A stretch of DNA of 64,000 nt, taken from contig JAPLTN010000017.1 of the NCBI GenBank assembly GCA_026398135.1, positions 1 through 64,000 of the forward strand, given 5' to 3'. Source of the DNA: Verrucomicrobiota bacterium. Lineage in GTDB: Bacteria; Verrucomicrobiota; Verrucomicrobiia; Opitutales; Opitutaceae. The position numbers and the translations under genes are program-made. Under the pieces are notes generated by a model. The model saw only the letters and a list, made by a program, of their open reading frames with translations, searched no databases and was not told where the DNA came from. Shown here piece by piece: positions 33,568 through 42,115 of the stretch; the stretch's first letter is position 1, and the number at the start of each line of letters is the position of its first letter.

Positions 33568-34477
33568 TATTCGGCGCATTGCGAAACACCTTCCGCGGCC
33601 CGACACAGCCGACGCTCTCGCCGCCGAACTCGTAGCCGGCACCTGCGGACTGGTTTTCAATATTCCGCTCGATCTCCTTATCGAGCGCCGCCTCCACGCC
33701 ACCCGCTCCGCGCTGCGCGCCATCCAGCTGCTCTCGCTGCAACGCCTCGCGCAAGAAGCCGCCGAAGCCACCCTGCGCCCCGAGATTCGCAAGATCACCC
33801 CGCCGAAAATCTTCCGCATCGCCTGCACGCTCAACGGACTCGCCGCCCTTTTCCTCGACGACCTCAGCGGCGGCGCGACCGACACCTTCGCGCCCTACGC
33901 CGCCCTCGACACCGCCGCCACCTCCCGCCGCCTCTGGACCCGCTGGCAGGAACTCGCCGCCACCTGGACGCCCGCCGCCGAATACACGTGGGTGGACGAG
34001 TTTGCCGAAGTCCTTGGCGTGCGCGCCTGGTTCACGTGGAAGCCCGACCCCGGCCCCGCCGCCAGCGTGACCGATAGCGCGGCTGAGACACCCTTTCCTA
34101 GCCGTGTCGAAGAGCCCGACCTCACGCTAGAAGGCACGAGCAACCCCGAGCTTCTCCGCGCCAAACACCCCGCCGCCGTCTGGTTCCTGCTCGATGCGCT
34201 GAAGCGTTTTACCGCCATGAGCACGGAGGAGATTCACGCCCTGACCGTGGAAGCCTCCCGCATCGGCGAGGAAGGCCTGGACTACGCCAGCGCGGATAAA
34301 AAATACACCCTCCGCGCCCTCCCCGGTGAACAGTTCAGCGGCTTGCAACTCATGTGTTTCCTGTTCGCGGGCATCAAGCGCCTTGCCCCCACCGCTGACC
34401 CGCAAATGGACCTGGAGGCGCCCTTCGCCGCCGCCCTCGAACACTTCAACCGCCGCACCGACGGCCAAACCAGCTGA
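33383..34477 (+). CDS. C-terminal part of the interrupted TPR protein
   Basis: The frame is open from TTG 33383; no good start or ribosome site is visible, and the first ~20 residues (NSPPESPAAPKWRG) look non-coding. From about ERATAFPYVRK (33440) the codon pattern looks real. It contains helical stretches (DALAAELVAGTCGLVFNIPL, LRAIQLLSLQRLAQEA) and a tail SGLQLMCFLFAGIKRL, with no recognised domain. It ends 6 bp before mod. Coding-like codon use begins slightly before the C run, so the frame break may lie there rather than in the run. Confidence 0.55.
   Translation: MRKNSPPESPAAPKWRGNTVERATAFPYVRKTPPPPRALGLNRFFATTPATQAAARADLAPDIRRIAKHLPRPDTADALAAELVAGTCGLVFNIPLDLLIERRLHATRSALRAIQLLSLQRLAQEAAEATLRPEIRKITPPKIFRIACTLNGLAALFLDDLSGGATDTFAPYAALDTAATSRRLWTRWQELAATWTPAAEYTWVDEFAEVLGVRAWFTWKPDPGPAASVTDSAAETPFPSRVEEPDLTLEGTSNPELLRAKHPAAVWFLLDALKRFTAMSTEEIHALTVEASRIGEEGLDYASADKKYTLRALPGEQFSGLQLMCFLFAGIKRLAPTADPQMDLEAPFAAALEHFNRRTDGQTS
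33477..33491. repeat. 15-base poly-C tract in the TPR gene
   Basis: Fifteen consecutive C residues inside the overlap of the two TPR frames. Homopolymers of this length slip readily in replication and are classic phase-variation switches. A sequencing or assembly length error is equally possible. Confidence 0.85.
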
Positions 34478-34483
34478 CCCGCC

Positions 34484-36091
34484 ATGCCCACCCTAAACTG
34501 GATCGGCAAAGACGCCGTCGTTAACCACCACCGCGAAGTTCCCTATCGCTTGCTCCGTGACGTGCCCGAACTAGGCTGCGGCGACCCAGGCTCCGGGAAT
34601 CTCCTCGTTGAGGGCGACAATCTCCACGCGCTCAAGGCCCTCCTGCCCTACTACGCCGGGCAGGTTAAATGCATCTTTATCGACCCGCCCTACAACACCG
34701 GCAACGAGGGCTGGGTTTACAACGACGCCGTCAACAGCCCGCTCATCCAAAAGTGGCTCGGCGAAACCGTCGGCAAAGAGGCCGAGGACCTCTCCCGCCA
34801 CGACAAATGGCTCTGCATGATGTATCCCCGTCTCCAACTACTGAAACAGTTTCTGCGCGAGGACGGCTTGATTTTCGTGGCCATTGGAACTGATGAACTT
34901 GGGCATCTTTGCCTGCTACTGGACGAAACTTTTGGTCGGGATAACCGCATTGCAATTGCGGCATGGGAAACTTCTTACACTGCCAACCAAACCGCCAAGC
35001 ACATCTCAGAAACAACCGATTACATCCTTATTTATGGGAGGAATTTCAATTCAGCCACAGTCGGTAAAGTAGGTCGAACAGAGGATCAGCTGGCGAAATT
35101 CAAGAATCTCGATGGTGATAAACGTGGCCCGTGGAAGCCGGAAAATCTTTCGGCAGGCAAATTTTACGCCGCTGGCCAATTCCAGATAACAGGGCCCACT
35201 GGGAAACAATTCACACCACCGACTGGCCGATATTGGCGATGCAACGAAGCTCAATTCAACGCATGGCTCGCAGATGGGCGTATCACCTTTGGCAAAGACG
35301 GAAACGGGCGGCCAATGCTAAAGAAGTTCCGTGAAGAAATTACACGGGGACTAACGCCATCTACATGGTGGAATCATGCCGAGTTTGGAACCGCCAAGGA
35401 GGCGAGCTTAGATCTAAAGAATATATTCCAAGGAGAAGCAGCGTTTCCCACTCCGAAGCCTGTAAAACTCGTTGAGCGCATCCTTCAAATCGCCAGCTCC
35501 GCAGGAGATTTAATTTTGGACTCCTTCATGGGCTCAGGTGCCACCGCCCATGCCGTGCTTAAGCTCAACGCCGACCAGCCCGACCAGCCGCCGCGCCGCT
35601 TCATTGGCATCGAGATGGAGCCCGCCATCGCCAAGGACGTCACCGCCGAGCGTATTCGCCGCGTCGCCACCGGCTACACCAATGCGAAAGGCGAAGCCGT
35701 TTCCGGCCTCGGGGGCGGCTTCCGCTACTGTCGGCTCGACGCCCCGCTTTTCTCTGCAGTCGGCGTAATCAATCCCGACGTGCGTTTCGCCCAGCTGGCC
35801 CGACACGTTTATTTCACCGAGACTGGCGAGCCCCTTCCGCGCGAGCGCGTGCCCAACACCCCGCTCGTCGGTGTGTACAACGGCACCGGCGTTTACCTGC
35901 TCTTCAACGGCATCCTCGGCGATAAGTCGCGCGACGGCGGCAACGTGCTCACTCGCGCCATCCTTGCCCGACTCCCGCCCCACTCCGGCCCCAAGGTCAT
36001 CTACGCCTACGGCTGCCTCCTCGGCGAAGACCGGCTGCGCGCCGAACAAATCACCTTCCGTCAGACGCCCTACGAAATCACCACTTCATGA
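34484..36091 (+). CDS. mod: Type III restriction-modification DNA methyltransferase (Mod)
   Basis: 535 residues, beta-class N6-adenine/N4-cytosine methylase order: catalytic DPPY at 67-70 (IFIDPPYNTG) precedes the SAM site DSFMGSGATAHAV (~346-358). The segment between them (about 34880-35530) is the target-recognition domain and is visibly richer in A+T than both flanks, with different codon use, pointing to exchange of the specificity region by recombination. The C-terminal part is GC-rich again. It methylates one strand of an asymmetric site in complex with Res. The res ATG overlaps its stop codon by 4 bp. Confidence 0.9.
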   Translation: MPTLNWIGKDAVVNHHREVPYRLLRDVPELGCGDPGSGNLLVEGDNLHALKALLPYYAGQVKCIFIDPPYNTGNEGWVYNDAVNSPLIQKWLGETVGKEAEDLSRHDKWLCMMYPRLQLLKQFLREDGLIFVAIGTDELGHLCLLLDETFGRDNRIAIAAWETSYTANQTAKHISETTDYILIYGRNFNSATVGKVGRTEDQLAKFKNLDGDKRGPWKPENLSAGKFYAAGQFQITGPTGKQFTPPTGRYWRCNEAQFNAWLADGRITFGKDGNGRPMLKKFREEITRGLTPSTWWNHAEFGTAKEASLDLKNIFQGEAAFPTPKPVKLVERILQIASSAGDLILDSFMGSGATAHAVLKLNADQPDQPPRRFIGIEMEPAIAKDVTAERIRRVATGYTNAKGEAVSGLGGGFRYCRLDAPLFSAVGVINPDVRFAQLARHVYFTETGEPLPRERVPNTPLVGVYNGTGVYLLFNGILGDKSRDGGNVLTRAILARLPPHSGPKVIYAYGCLLGEDRLRAEQITFRQTPYEITTS

Positions 36092-38814
36092 ACCTCGCGC
36101 TCAAAGGCTACCAGACCCGCATCCTCGGCACTCTGCGCGAATACCTGCGCGAAGTCGCGCGCACCGGCGATCCACGCAACCCCTTCGAGAAGATCGTCGC
36201 GGCCAATGCGGCGAAAGCAGTGCCCTACATTCCGGTCCAGATTCCTGGTCTCGCGGGCGTCATGCCGTATGTCTGTCTGCGTGTGCCCACTGGCGGCGGC
36301 AAAACGCTCCTCGCGGCTCATGCCATCGGCAGCGCCGTGAAGGATTACCAACGCGGCGAGCGCGCCGTCGTGCTGTGGTTCGTACCCAGCAACCCGATCC
36401 TGGATCAGACCCTCGCGGCCCTCAAAAACCCGCGTCACCCCTATCGCCACGCGCTGGAACGCGGCGACGGCGCGGCCAGCCCCGGTGTCGGCGCGGTTGA
36501 AGTTTTAACCATCGAAGAGGCTCTGCGCGTCACCCCCGCCACGCTCGACGGTACCACTGTCGTAATTGTCGCCACCATCCAGGGATTCCGCGTGGACGAT
36601 ACCACCGGGCGTAAAGTCTTTGACCCGATGAACGGCCAGCTCGACGAGCACTTCCGCGTCGTCCCACCCGACCGCGTGGCCAGCCTCGAAAAAGGCCCGG
36701 ACGGGAAACCCGCTCGCTCGCTTGAAAACGTGCTCCGCCTGCGCCGCCCCATCGTGATCGTGGACGAGGCGCACAACGTCCGCACCCCGCTTTCGTTCAC
36801 CACCCTCGGCAAGCTTCAGCCGTCCTGCATTCTTGAATTTACCGCCACGCCGGATCGGGAGAAAGCCCCGTCCAACGTGCTGCACCGAGTGTCCGCCGCC
36901 GAGCTCAAGGCGGCGGCGATGATCAAGCTCCCCATCCGCGTGGTCACCCGTCCGGCCGGCGAATGGGCCCGTCTGCTGGCCGAGGCGCTTACCCTTCGCA
37001 AAGATCTCGAAACCATCGCCGGTCGCGAAGGACAGGCTACAGGCGAATACCTCCGCCCCATCGCGCTCATCCAAGCCCGCGACGTGGACCACACCGTCGA
37101 ACTGAGGAAGCACCTCGAAACCGAACACGGTATCCCGGCCACCGAGATCAAAATCTGCACCGCCAAGCTTGATGAGCTAAAGGACGTGCGCGACCTCGCC
37201 GCACCAGATTGCCCCGTGCGCTACATCCTCACGGTGCAGAAACTCCGAGAAGGCTGGGACTGCCCCTTCGCCTATGTGTTGTGCAGCTTGCAGGAGACTC
37301 GTTCCGCGACCGCGATTGAGCAAATCGTCGGCCGCGTGCTACGCTTGCCCAAGGCCAGTTTCAAAAAGGAGCCTGCGCTCAACGAAGCCTACGTTTTCTC
37401 TATTTCACCCACCCTGGCCGAAGTCTTGGGTGAGCTGAAAGGCGCGCTGGAGCTGCACGGCTTCACCGGCACAGAGGCGGAAAAACTTATTATCTCCGGC
37501 GGAGAAGGCGGCGGCACCTTACCACTGCTTGCCCAACCCGTGGTCGTGGCCATCCATCCCGAAGACTTCGACACGACACTAGTGGCGGCCCACGCCCCCG
37601 CCCTGCTTGGCAAAGTCTCGTTCGACGTAAAAGCAGGCACCCTCACCGTGCAGGCTCCGCTCACGGAAACCGAAAAAGCATGGGCGGTCTCCTGCGTGAA
37701 GGAACCGGCCATGCAGGCGCAAGTCACGGCGGCAGCAACGGCCGTGGCCGAGGAGGTCGCAGCCTGGGGTTCAGGCGGAAAGATCGCGACAAACCAGAAC
37801 GGAATGCAGCAAAGCATCGTATTTCGCGTTCCGCTGCTGGCCATTCGGCAAGGTGATTTGCTGGAGCCGTTTGAGGCGACTCACCTGCTAGAGAGGCCGT
37901 GGCGTTTAAGTGAGCGCGATGCCTCGCTCTCCGAGGTACTCTACCCCGCCAAAAGATCCACCGGCGAACTTGGTTTAGTTGACGTGGACCAAACGAGCGG
38001 TCGCGTGAGCACTGAAAAAACTGATACGCTGGAGGAAGGTGACGACAAAGACTTCGTCGGTCGCCTGCATCAGCATGTCATGGCGCTCACTGGTGGTAGC
38101 GATTGGAGCTTTGAGCATCTGATCGTCTGGCTGGATAAAAATCTGTTCCGTGATCCCGAGGAGCGAAGGGAAATCATCGGAACGGAATCGGCCCTGTTTT
38201 TGCGCAAAGCCATCAACGGGCTCATCGCCGCCCGAGGACTCACCGACATTGGTGGATTGGTCCTCGACCGGCACCGTCTTGCCGAGGCGCTGGCCCAACG
38301 TATTCGCCAACACCGGGAGGCGGAACGCCATGCGGCGTTTCAATCGCTGCTTCTTCCCGAATCGGAACTAACCGTAAGTGACGAGGTCACGCTCGATCTC
38401 GCCACCACACGTTACGAACCAAGCTGGCTTTACGACGGTGGCCACAAGTTCACGAAGCACTACTACGCTCCGGCACCGGGTGAATTACACAGCAACGGCG
38501 AAGAGTTTGAGTGCGCAGTGTATTTAGACGGTCTTTCCGAAGTGAAAACTTGGGTGCGAAACCTAAGCAAAAAAGGGCCGTTTTGGCTCCGCCGTTCGAC
38601 TGCGAACTTTTACCCCGATTTTGTATGCCTGCTCACGGATGGCCGTATTTTGGCGGTTGAATACAAGGGCGCACACTTGGTGACCGCCGACGAAGCTAAG
38701 GAAAAAGCGGCGGTGGGTGCAGTTTGGGCATCGCGAAGCGGAGGGAAATGTTTGTTCGTCATGCCTGCCGGCAAGGATCTGGCCGCGATAAAAAGCGCCA
38801 TAGCCAAACTATGA
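36088..38814 (+). CDS. res: Type III restriction endonuclease subunit (Res)
   Basis: 908 residues, near the usual Res length. Helicase motifs: VPTGGGKT (67-73), IVIVDEAHNV (~226), LEFTATPDR, and RYILTVQKLREGWDCPFAYVLCSL then IEQIVGRVLRLP (V-VI). The C-terminal FYPDFVCLLTDGRILAVEYKGAHL supplies a PD...ExK nuclease site. Res translocates on ATP hydrolysis and cuts unmodified DNA beyond the recognition site. The start overlaps the mod stop (translational coupling). All motifs are intact, so the system should be functional. Confidence 0.9.
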   Translation: MNLALKGYQTRILGTLREYLREVARTGDPRNPFEKIVAANAAKAVPYIPVQIPGLAGVMPYVCLRVPTGGGKTLLAAHAIGSAVKDYQRGERAVVLWFVPSNPILDQTLAALKNPRHPYRHALERGDGAASPGVGAVEVLTIEEALRVTPATLDGTTVVIVATIQGFRVDDTTGRKVFDPMNGQLDEHFRVVPPDRVASLEKGPDGKPARSLENVLRLRRPIVIVDEAHNVRTPLSFTTLGKLQPSCILEFTATPDREKAPSNVLHRVSAAELKAAAMIKLPIRVVTRPAGEWARLLAEALTLRKDLETIAGREGQATGEYLRPIALIQARDVDHTVELRKHLETEHGIPATEIKICTAKLDELKDVRDLAAPDCPVRYILTVQKLREGWDCPFAYVLCSLQETRSATAIEQIVGRVLRLPKASFKKEPALNEAYVFSISPTLAEVLGELKGALELHGFTGTEAEKLIISGGEGGGTLPLLAQPVVVAIHPEDFDTTLVAAHAPALLGKVSFDVKAGTLTVQAPLTETEKAWAVSCVKEPAMQAQVTAAATAVAEEVAAWGSGGKIATNQNGMQQSIVFRVPLLAIRQGDLLEPFEATHLLERPWRLSERDASLSEVLYPAKRSTGELGLVDVDQTSGRVSTEKTDTLEEGDDKDFVGRLHQHVMALTGGSDWSFEHLIVWLDKNLFRDPEERREIIGTESALFLRKAINGLIAARGLTDIGGLVLDRHRLAEALAQRIRQHREAERHAAFQSLLLPESELTVSDEVTLDLATTRYEPSWLYDGGHKFTKHYYAPAPGELHSNGEEFECAVYLDGLSEVKTWVRNLSKKGPFWLRRSTANFYPDFVCLLTDGRILAVEYKGAHLVTADEAKEKAAVGAVWASRSGGKCLFVMPAGKDLAAIKSAIAKL

Positions 38815-38867
38815 GCACAGGGCCGCAATTTAGGGGCAGGTTTATTTCGGTGCCCAAATCCTGACTA

Positions 38868-39314
38868 TTACCGCCGCTTGCTTTGATTCATCTTTTTGAG
38901 CGTCGCCCGGAAATCGAAAGCTCGTGCGATGCCGTCTTTCTTACCGATGCGCCAAAAGGTCGGCGGCTCGTTACTCGCCGCCAGCTCACACATCTTCGGA
39001 TAGGCATCCACGATGCACCGTGCTTTGTCCTCGCGGCTCCCGCCGTTGAGACCCCGCAGCATAAAGACGTGTGCCCGAGACTCCGCCAGTTGATGCAGAA
39101 ATAGCGGCGTGCGAGTCGTGTCATCGTCCCCGGTCACCAGCAGCCAGCCCGACGTGCCTAGCTTGGCCAGCCAGTCGTGGTCTTCCGTTGTATCGGGAAA
39201 GCGTTCGTCGTGCAGCACCACTGGTATGCCTGCCGCCTTGATCAATGCTTTGAACAAGCGCCCGCCGGAATTGCGGTCGATGAATACCGTGGGTCGAGAC
39301 GCCTCAGGCGGCAT
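38868..39314 (-). CDS. VapC45-like PIN toxin
   Basis: 148 residues. TVFIDRNSGGRLFKALIKAAGIPVVLHDERFP and WLLVTGDDDTTRTPLFLHQ match the compact PIN-like domain of the VapC45 group (FxDRNxGGxxxxxxLxxAG...HDxxFP). It is preceded, with an 11-bp overlap, by a DUF433-containing partner, exactly the gene order of VapBC45. Probable RNase toxin; target unknown. Convergent with res, separated by 53 bp without a clear terminator. Confidence 0.72.
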   Translation of the reverse strand: MPPEASRPTVFIDRNSGGRLFKALIKAAGIPVVLHDERFPDTTEDHDWLAKLGTSGWLLVTGDDDTTRTPLFLHQLAESRAHVFMLRGLNGGSREDKARCIVDAYPKMCELAASNEPPTFWRIGKKDGIARAFDFRATLKKMNQSKRR

Positions 39315-39993
39315 ACCGCGTCGTCCAGCGTATAGCGTCCTCGATCTCCGCAGCCGTCACGCCGTAGTCAGCCGCGAGATCGGTCACATGTTCACCGGCC
39401 TCAAAACGCTGCGTGATGGCCTGCACGGACACGCCGCGACGGGCCAGAACCGGGCGACCAAACCCCAAAGACGGCGAGAGCATGATGGTCTTTTGCTCCT
39501 GGCCCTTAATGAGCGGGAAAAACCGATCAGCGAAGCCATCCTCGCCGTGGACGATCTGCTTAAGGCCTTCGGCGATCACATGGCGGTTCACGTGCTGGCC
39601 ACGCTCCGAAAGCGAGAGCAGATAGTCGTCTTGTTTGACGTAAAGATGCTGCCGGTCGTGTTTGAAATTCTCGTGGGCGAGGAAAAGCAGATTACCGCCC
39701 TCGCCGCGCAGATAATCCATCGCGTCGCGCAGCCGCTTAAGCGGAATCCCGTAGCCCTTGCGGATCGCGAGCAGCATGTGCGCCTCCACCAGATCGATAA
39801 ACGAGAGGGGGGCACCGGGCTGTTGAGTCGCGGGAAGCGCGGGGGCTGATTTCCTGCGGCCGGTCTTGGTCGAAAATTCGCGGCCATGGAGCCACGACCT
39901 GAGCGAGGAAGGGTTCGTGCCAAGAATGCGCGCCGCCTCAGCCAGCGGATAGGCCGGCTGCAACTTTATCGGATTGGGAGCGAGCTGAACCAC
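39304..39993 (-). CDS. VapB45-like antitoxin with DUF433/HTH
   Basis: 229 residues if started at GTG 39993 (VVQLAPNPIKLQPAYPLAEAARI...); a TTG at 40044 would add 17. The N-terminal YPLAEAARILGTNPSSLRSWLHG is a MerR-like helix-turn-helix, the middle has SFIDLVEAHMLLAIRKGYGIPLKRLRDAMDYL, and the C-terminal GVSVQAITQRFEAGEHVTDLAADYGVTAAEIEDAIRW is a DUF433 helical domain. This is the architecture of VapB45-type antitoxins, which repress their operon and bind the PIN toxin encoded next. Confidence 0.7.
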   Translation of the reverse strand: MVQLAPNPIKLQPAYPLAEAARILGTNPSSLRSWLHGREFSTKTGRRKSAPALPATQQPGAPLSFIDLVEAHMLLAIRKGYGIPLKRLRDAMDYLRGEGGNLLFLAHENFKHDRQHLYVKQDDYLLSLSERGQHVNRHVIAEGLKQIVHGEDGFADRFFPLIKGQEQKTIMLSPSLGFGRPVLARRGVSVQAITQRFEAGEHVTDLAADYGVTAAEIEDAIRWTTRYAA

Positions 39994-40080
39994 GGTTAGA
40001 CCCAAATCTCTCCTTCCTCCGAAGCCAAGCGAAAGGGTTCTCAAAATCGAGGTTGTTTGGTCGAGGCCGCCATTAAGGAT

Positions 40081-40140
40081 AGGTTAATTTTCGGGGGCAC
40101 ATGACCCGAAGACCGGCCGCCGTGGCGCGTTATCCGGTGT
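40081..40140 (+). repeat. 60-bp direct repeat, left copy
   Basis: Aligned without gaps to 41831-41890, with about 48 of 60 positions identical; the best blocks are GGGCAC-TGACCCGA and GGCGCGTTATCCGGTG. It lies on the vapB45 side of the Fic segment. Confidence 0.7.
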
Positions 40141-40342
40141 GCCAAATGGTCGAAAGTCTCCCACTCCGTTTCAAAACCCCCTCACAGTTGTTTGAGACCT
40201 GCCTGAATCCCCCTGCTGCCTAAAACCCAGGCGAAGACAAAATTTGGCAGCCCCTTACAAACCCCGTCTTGCCCATGACCGCCGGGTGTTTTGGGTTCCT
40301 GGTGAACTACTGAACATGCGTATGCATCGTAGGTGGTGTTTT

Positions 40343-40374
40343 AAGGCGGCCCTCGCGGGCCGCCTTTATTTTTT
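40343..40374 (+). terminator. Strong rho-independent terminator without an upstream gene
   Basis: AAGGCGGCCC (40343-40352) pairs with GGGCCGCCTT (40357-40366) around TCGC, followed by a T-rich tail TTTATTTTTT. No plus-strand reading frame precedes it, and the nearest upstream gene is on the other strand. It may end an unannotated small RNA from 40140-40340. The wider gap 40045-40617 otherwise holds only the direct repeat and the GGACA cluster. Confidence 0.75.
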
Positions 40375-40530
40375 GGGATAGCACACGAAGAGCATGATGG
40401 CACATAGGTTAATGGGTTTGGGGCGATTTTTGATCCCTGCCTTTGGGACTAAAATCGCCCGCCCTCTCGCTCGCGCCTGGAGCACCGCTTGATCCAATAC
40501 ATTGCACCGTGCTTACTCAGGGGCATATGG

Positions 40531-40627
40531 GTGGACATTTTTTTGGACAAAAATGATGCGTATGGCGCGTAACTCGTTGCTTGAAATAAAACAATGTGTG
40601 AGTCTATGTGGACATAAATGCGGACAT
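40531..40627. promoter_or_regulatory. GGACA repeat cluster before the Fic gene
   Basis: Four GGACA copies occur at 40533, 40545, 40610 and 40622, three within GGACAT. The first pair also embeds CATTTTT/AAAAATG as an inverted repeat (40536-40555). The last copy overlaps the Fic start codons, a layout suited to autoregulation by the Fic protein's C-terminal DNA-binding region. Confidence 0.4.
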
Positions 40628-41826
40628 TTGAGAAGACACACCCTTGGATTCGCTTCCGAATAAATCTGGCAGAAGTGGGCCCGGAATTCTGGCTGTGCTT
40701 GGGGGAGGCCGCCTCCAAGTGTGAGCATCTGGCGCGAGTGCCCCTGCGCCCCGCGACCGCCGAAAAGCTGCATCAACTCTACCTCGCCAAAGGTGCGGCC
40801 GCGACCACCGCTATCGAAGGAAACACCCTTTCGGAGTCCGAGGTCTTGCGAGCGGTCGAAGGCAGGCTCGAAGTCCCCCCGTCCAAGGAATACCAGAAGC
40901 AGGAGGTCGAAAACATCATCACTGCCTGCAACCAGATCAGCCGACAGTTGCAGGAAGGAGGGTTGCCCGCGCTAAACGGCGAACTCATTCGCGCCTATAA
41001 CAGTCAGGTGTTACAAAATCTGCCACCCGGCGAAGACGTGACGCCCGGCGAATACCGCCATCACTCGGTGCTGGTCGGGAATGTTTATCGCGGCGCACCA
41101 GCTGAAGATTGCCCGTATCTGGTGGACCGTCTTTGCGAGTGGCTCGCGGGCGATGATTTCGCAGCTAAGGAAGGGCTTGAGCTGGTTTACGCAATCATTC
41201 GGTCCGTGCTGGCCCACGTTTATCTCGCTTGGATTCACCCCTTCGGCGACGGCAACGGCCGCACGGCACGTCTGATCGAGTTCCACATTCTTTTGGCGGC
41301 GGGCATGCCCTCGCCGGCGGCACATCTGTTAAGCAATCATTACAACGAAACCCGTCCCGAGTATTATCGCCAACTTGATGCCGCGAGTAAATCGGGCGGT
41401 GACTTATTGCCCTTTTTGCGCTACGCGGTGCGTGGATTAGTGGACGGGTTGCGCGCTCAACTCACTTTCGTTTGGGAGCAGCAGTGGGATATCGTCTGGC
41501 GCAATTACATCCACGAGCTTTTCCAAAGCAAAACCAGCGCGAGCGACACCCGTCAGCGGCACCTAGCCCTCGATCTTGGCATGCGCAACGACTGGGTAAA
41601 TATCGGCGAGATCACCGAGCTCACTCCGCGTCTCGCGAAAGCTTATGCCAATAAAACGCCGAAGACGGTCCAGCGAGATCTCAACGTGCTCGCGGCAATG
41701 AGCGTCATCTCACGTGAACCGAAACGCGTTCGCGCCCGTCGCGAATTGATCTTCGCCTTTCTCCCCCTGCGCAAAATCGTAACCGGCGATAAATCCCAAC
41801 ATAAACAGCCCTCCGGCAGCAATTAG
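40618..41826 (+). CDS. Fic-domain protein (AMP-transferase type)
   Basis: 402 residues. The active-site motif is complete: HPFGDGNGRTAR with catalytic His207. The N-terminal inhibitory helix TTAIEGNT (Thr63...Glu67-Gly68) marks a class II Fic that blocks its own ATP site until relieved. A DUF4172-like N-terminus (residues 1-45) and a C-terminal winged-helix-like region (VNIGEITELTPRLAKAYANKTPKTVQRDLNVL) complete the fold; the latter may bind DNA. Fic enzymes transfer AMP to hydroxyl groups of target proteins. It sits between imperfect 60-bp direct repeats next to a defence cluster. Confidence 0.88.
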   Translation: MRTFEKTHPWIRFRINLAEVGPEFWLCLGEAASKCEHLARVPLRPATAEKLHQLYLAKGAAATTAIEGNTLSESEVLRAVEGRLEVPPSKEYQKQEVENIITACNQISRQLQEGGLPALNGELIRAYNSQVLQNLPPGEDVTPGEYRHHSVLVGNVYRGAPAEDCPYLVDRLCEWLAGDDFAAKEGLELVYAIIRSVLAHVYLAWIHPFGDGNGRTARLIEFHILLAAGMPSPAAHLLSNHYNETRPEYYRQLDAASKSGGDLLPFLRYAVRGLVDGLRAQLTFVWEQQWDIVWRNYIHELFQSKTSASDTRQRHLALDLGMRNDWVNIGEITELTPRLAKAYANKTPKTVQRDLNVLAAMSVISREPKRVRARRELIFAFLPLRKIVTGDKSQHKQPSGSN

Positions 41827-41830
41827 TGAA

Positions 41831-41890
41831 GGGTTTAGTTTCGTGGGCACCTGACCCGAGGATTTGCCACCGAGGCGCGTTATCCGGTGC
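41831..41890 (+). repeat. 60-bp direct repeat, right copy
   Basis: Starts 5 bp after the Fic stop codon. Partner of 40081-40140, in the same orientation. The remaining gap to 42115 shows no coding or RNA signal. Confidence 0.7.
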
Positions 41891-42115
41891 GTCTTTCTCC
41901 TCCGCTTTTATCGAAAGCACGCATATCCATTCCAGTGCTTGATCACCGGAAAACCGGGGCTCCAACCTCAAACAATTGCCTTCACGTCCCGATGTAGCCC
42001 CCCGTGGACTTCATAGATAAACTCTGGCGCGCGGTTGGGAGGCGACGCCATCAGCCCGCCACGTCGAAAATTCCGTTTGTCGCCATCCCTTGAGTTTTCG
42101 GCTTCAGGCCCGACT

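Noticed and set aside
40449-40718. Minus-strand 89-codon frame upstream of fic
   Set aside because: It overlaps the fic start and the GGACA cluster; composition is not protein-like.
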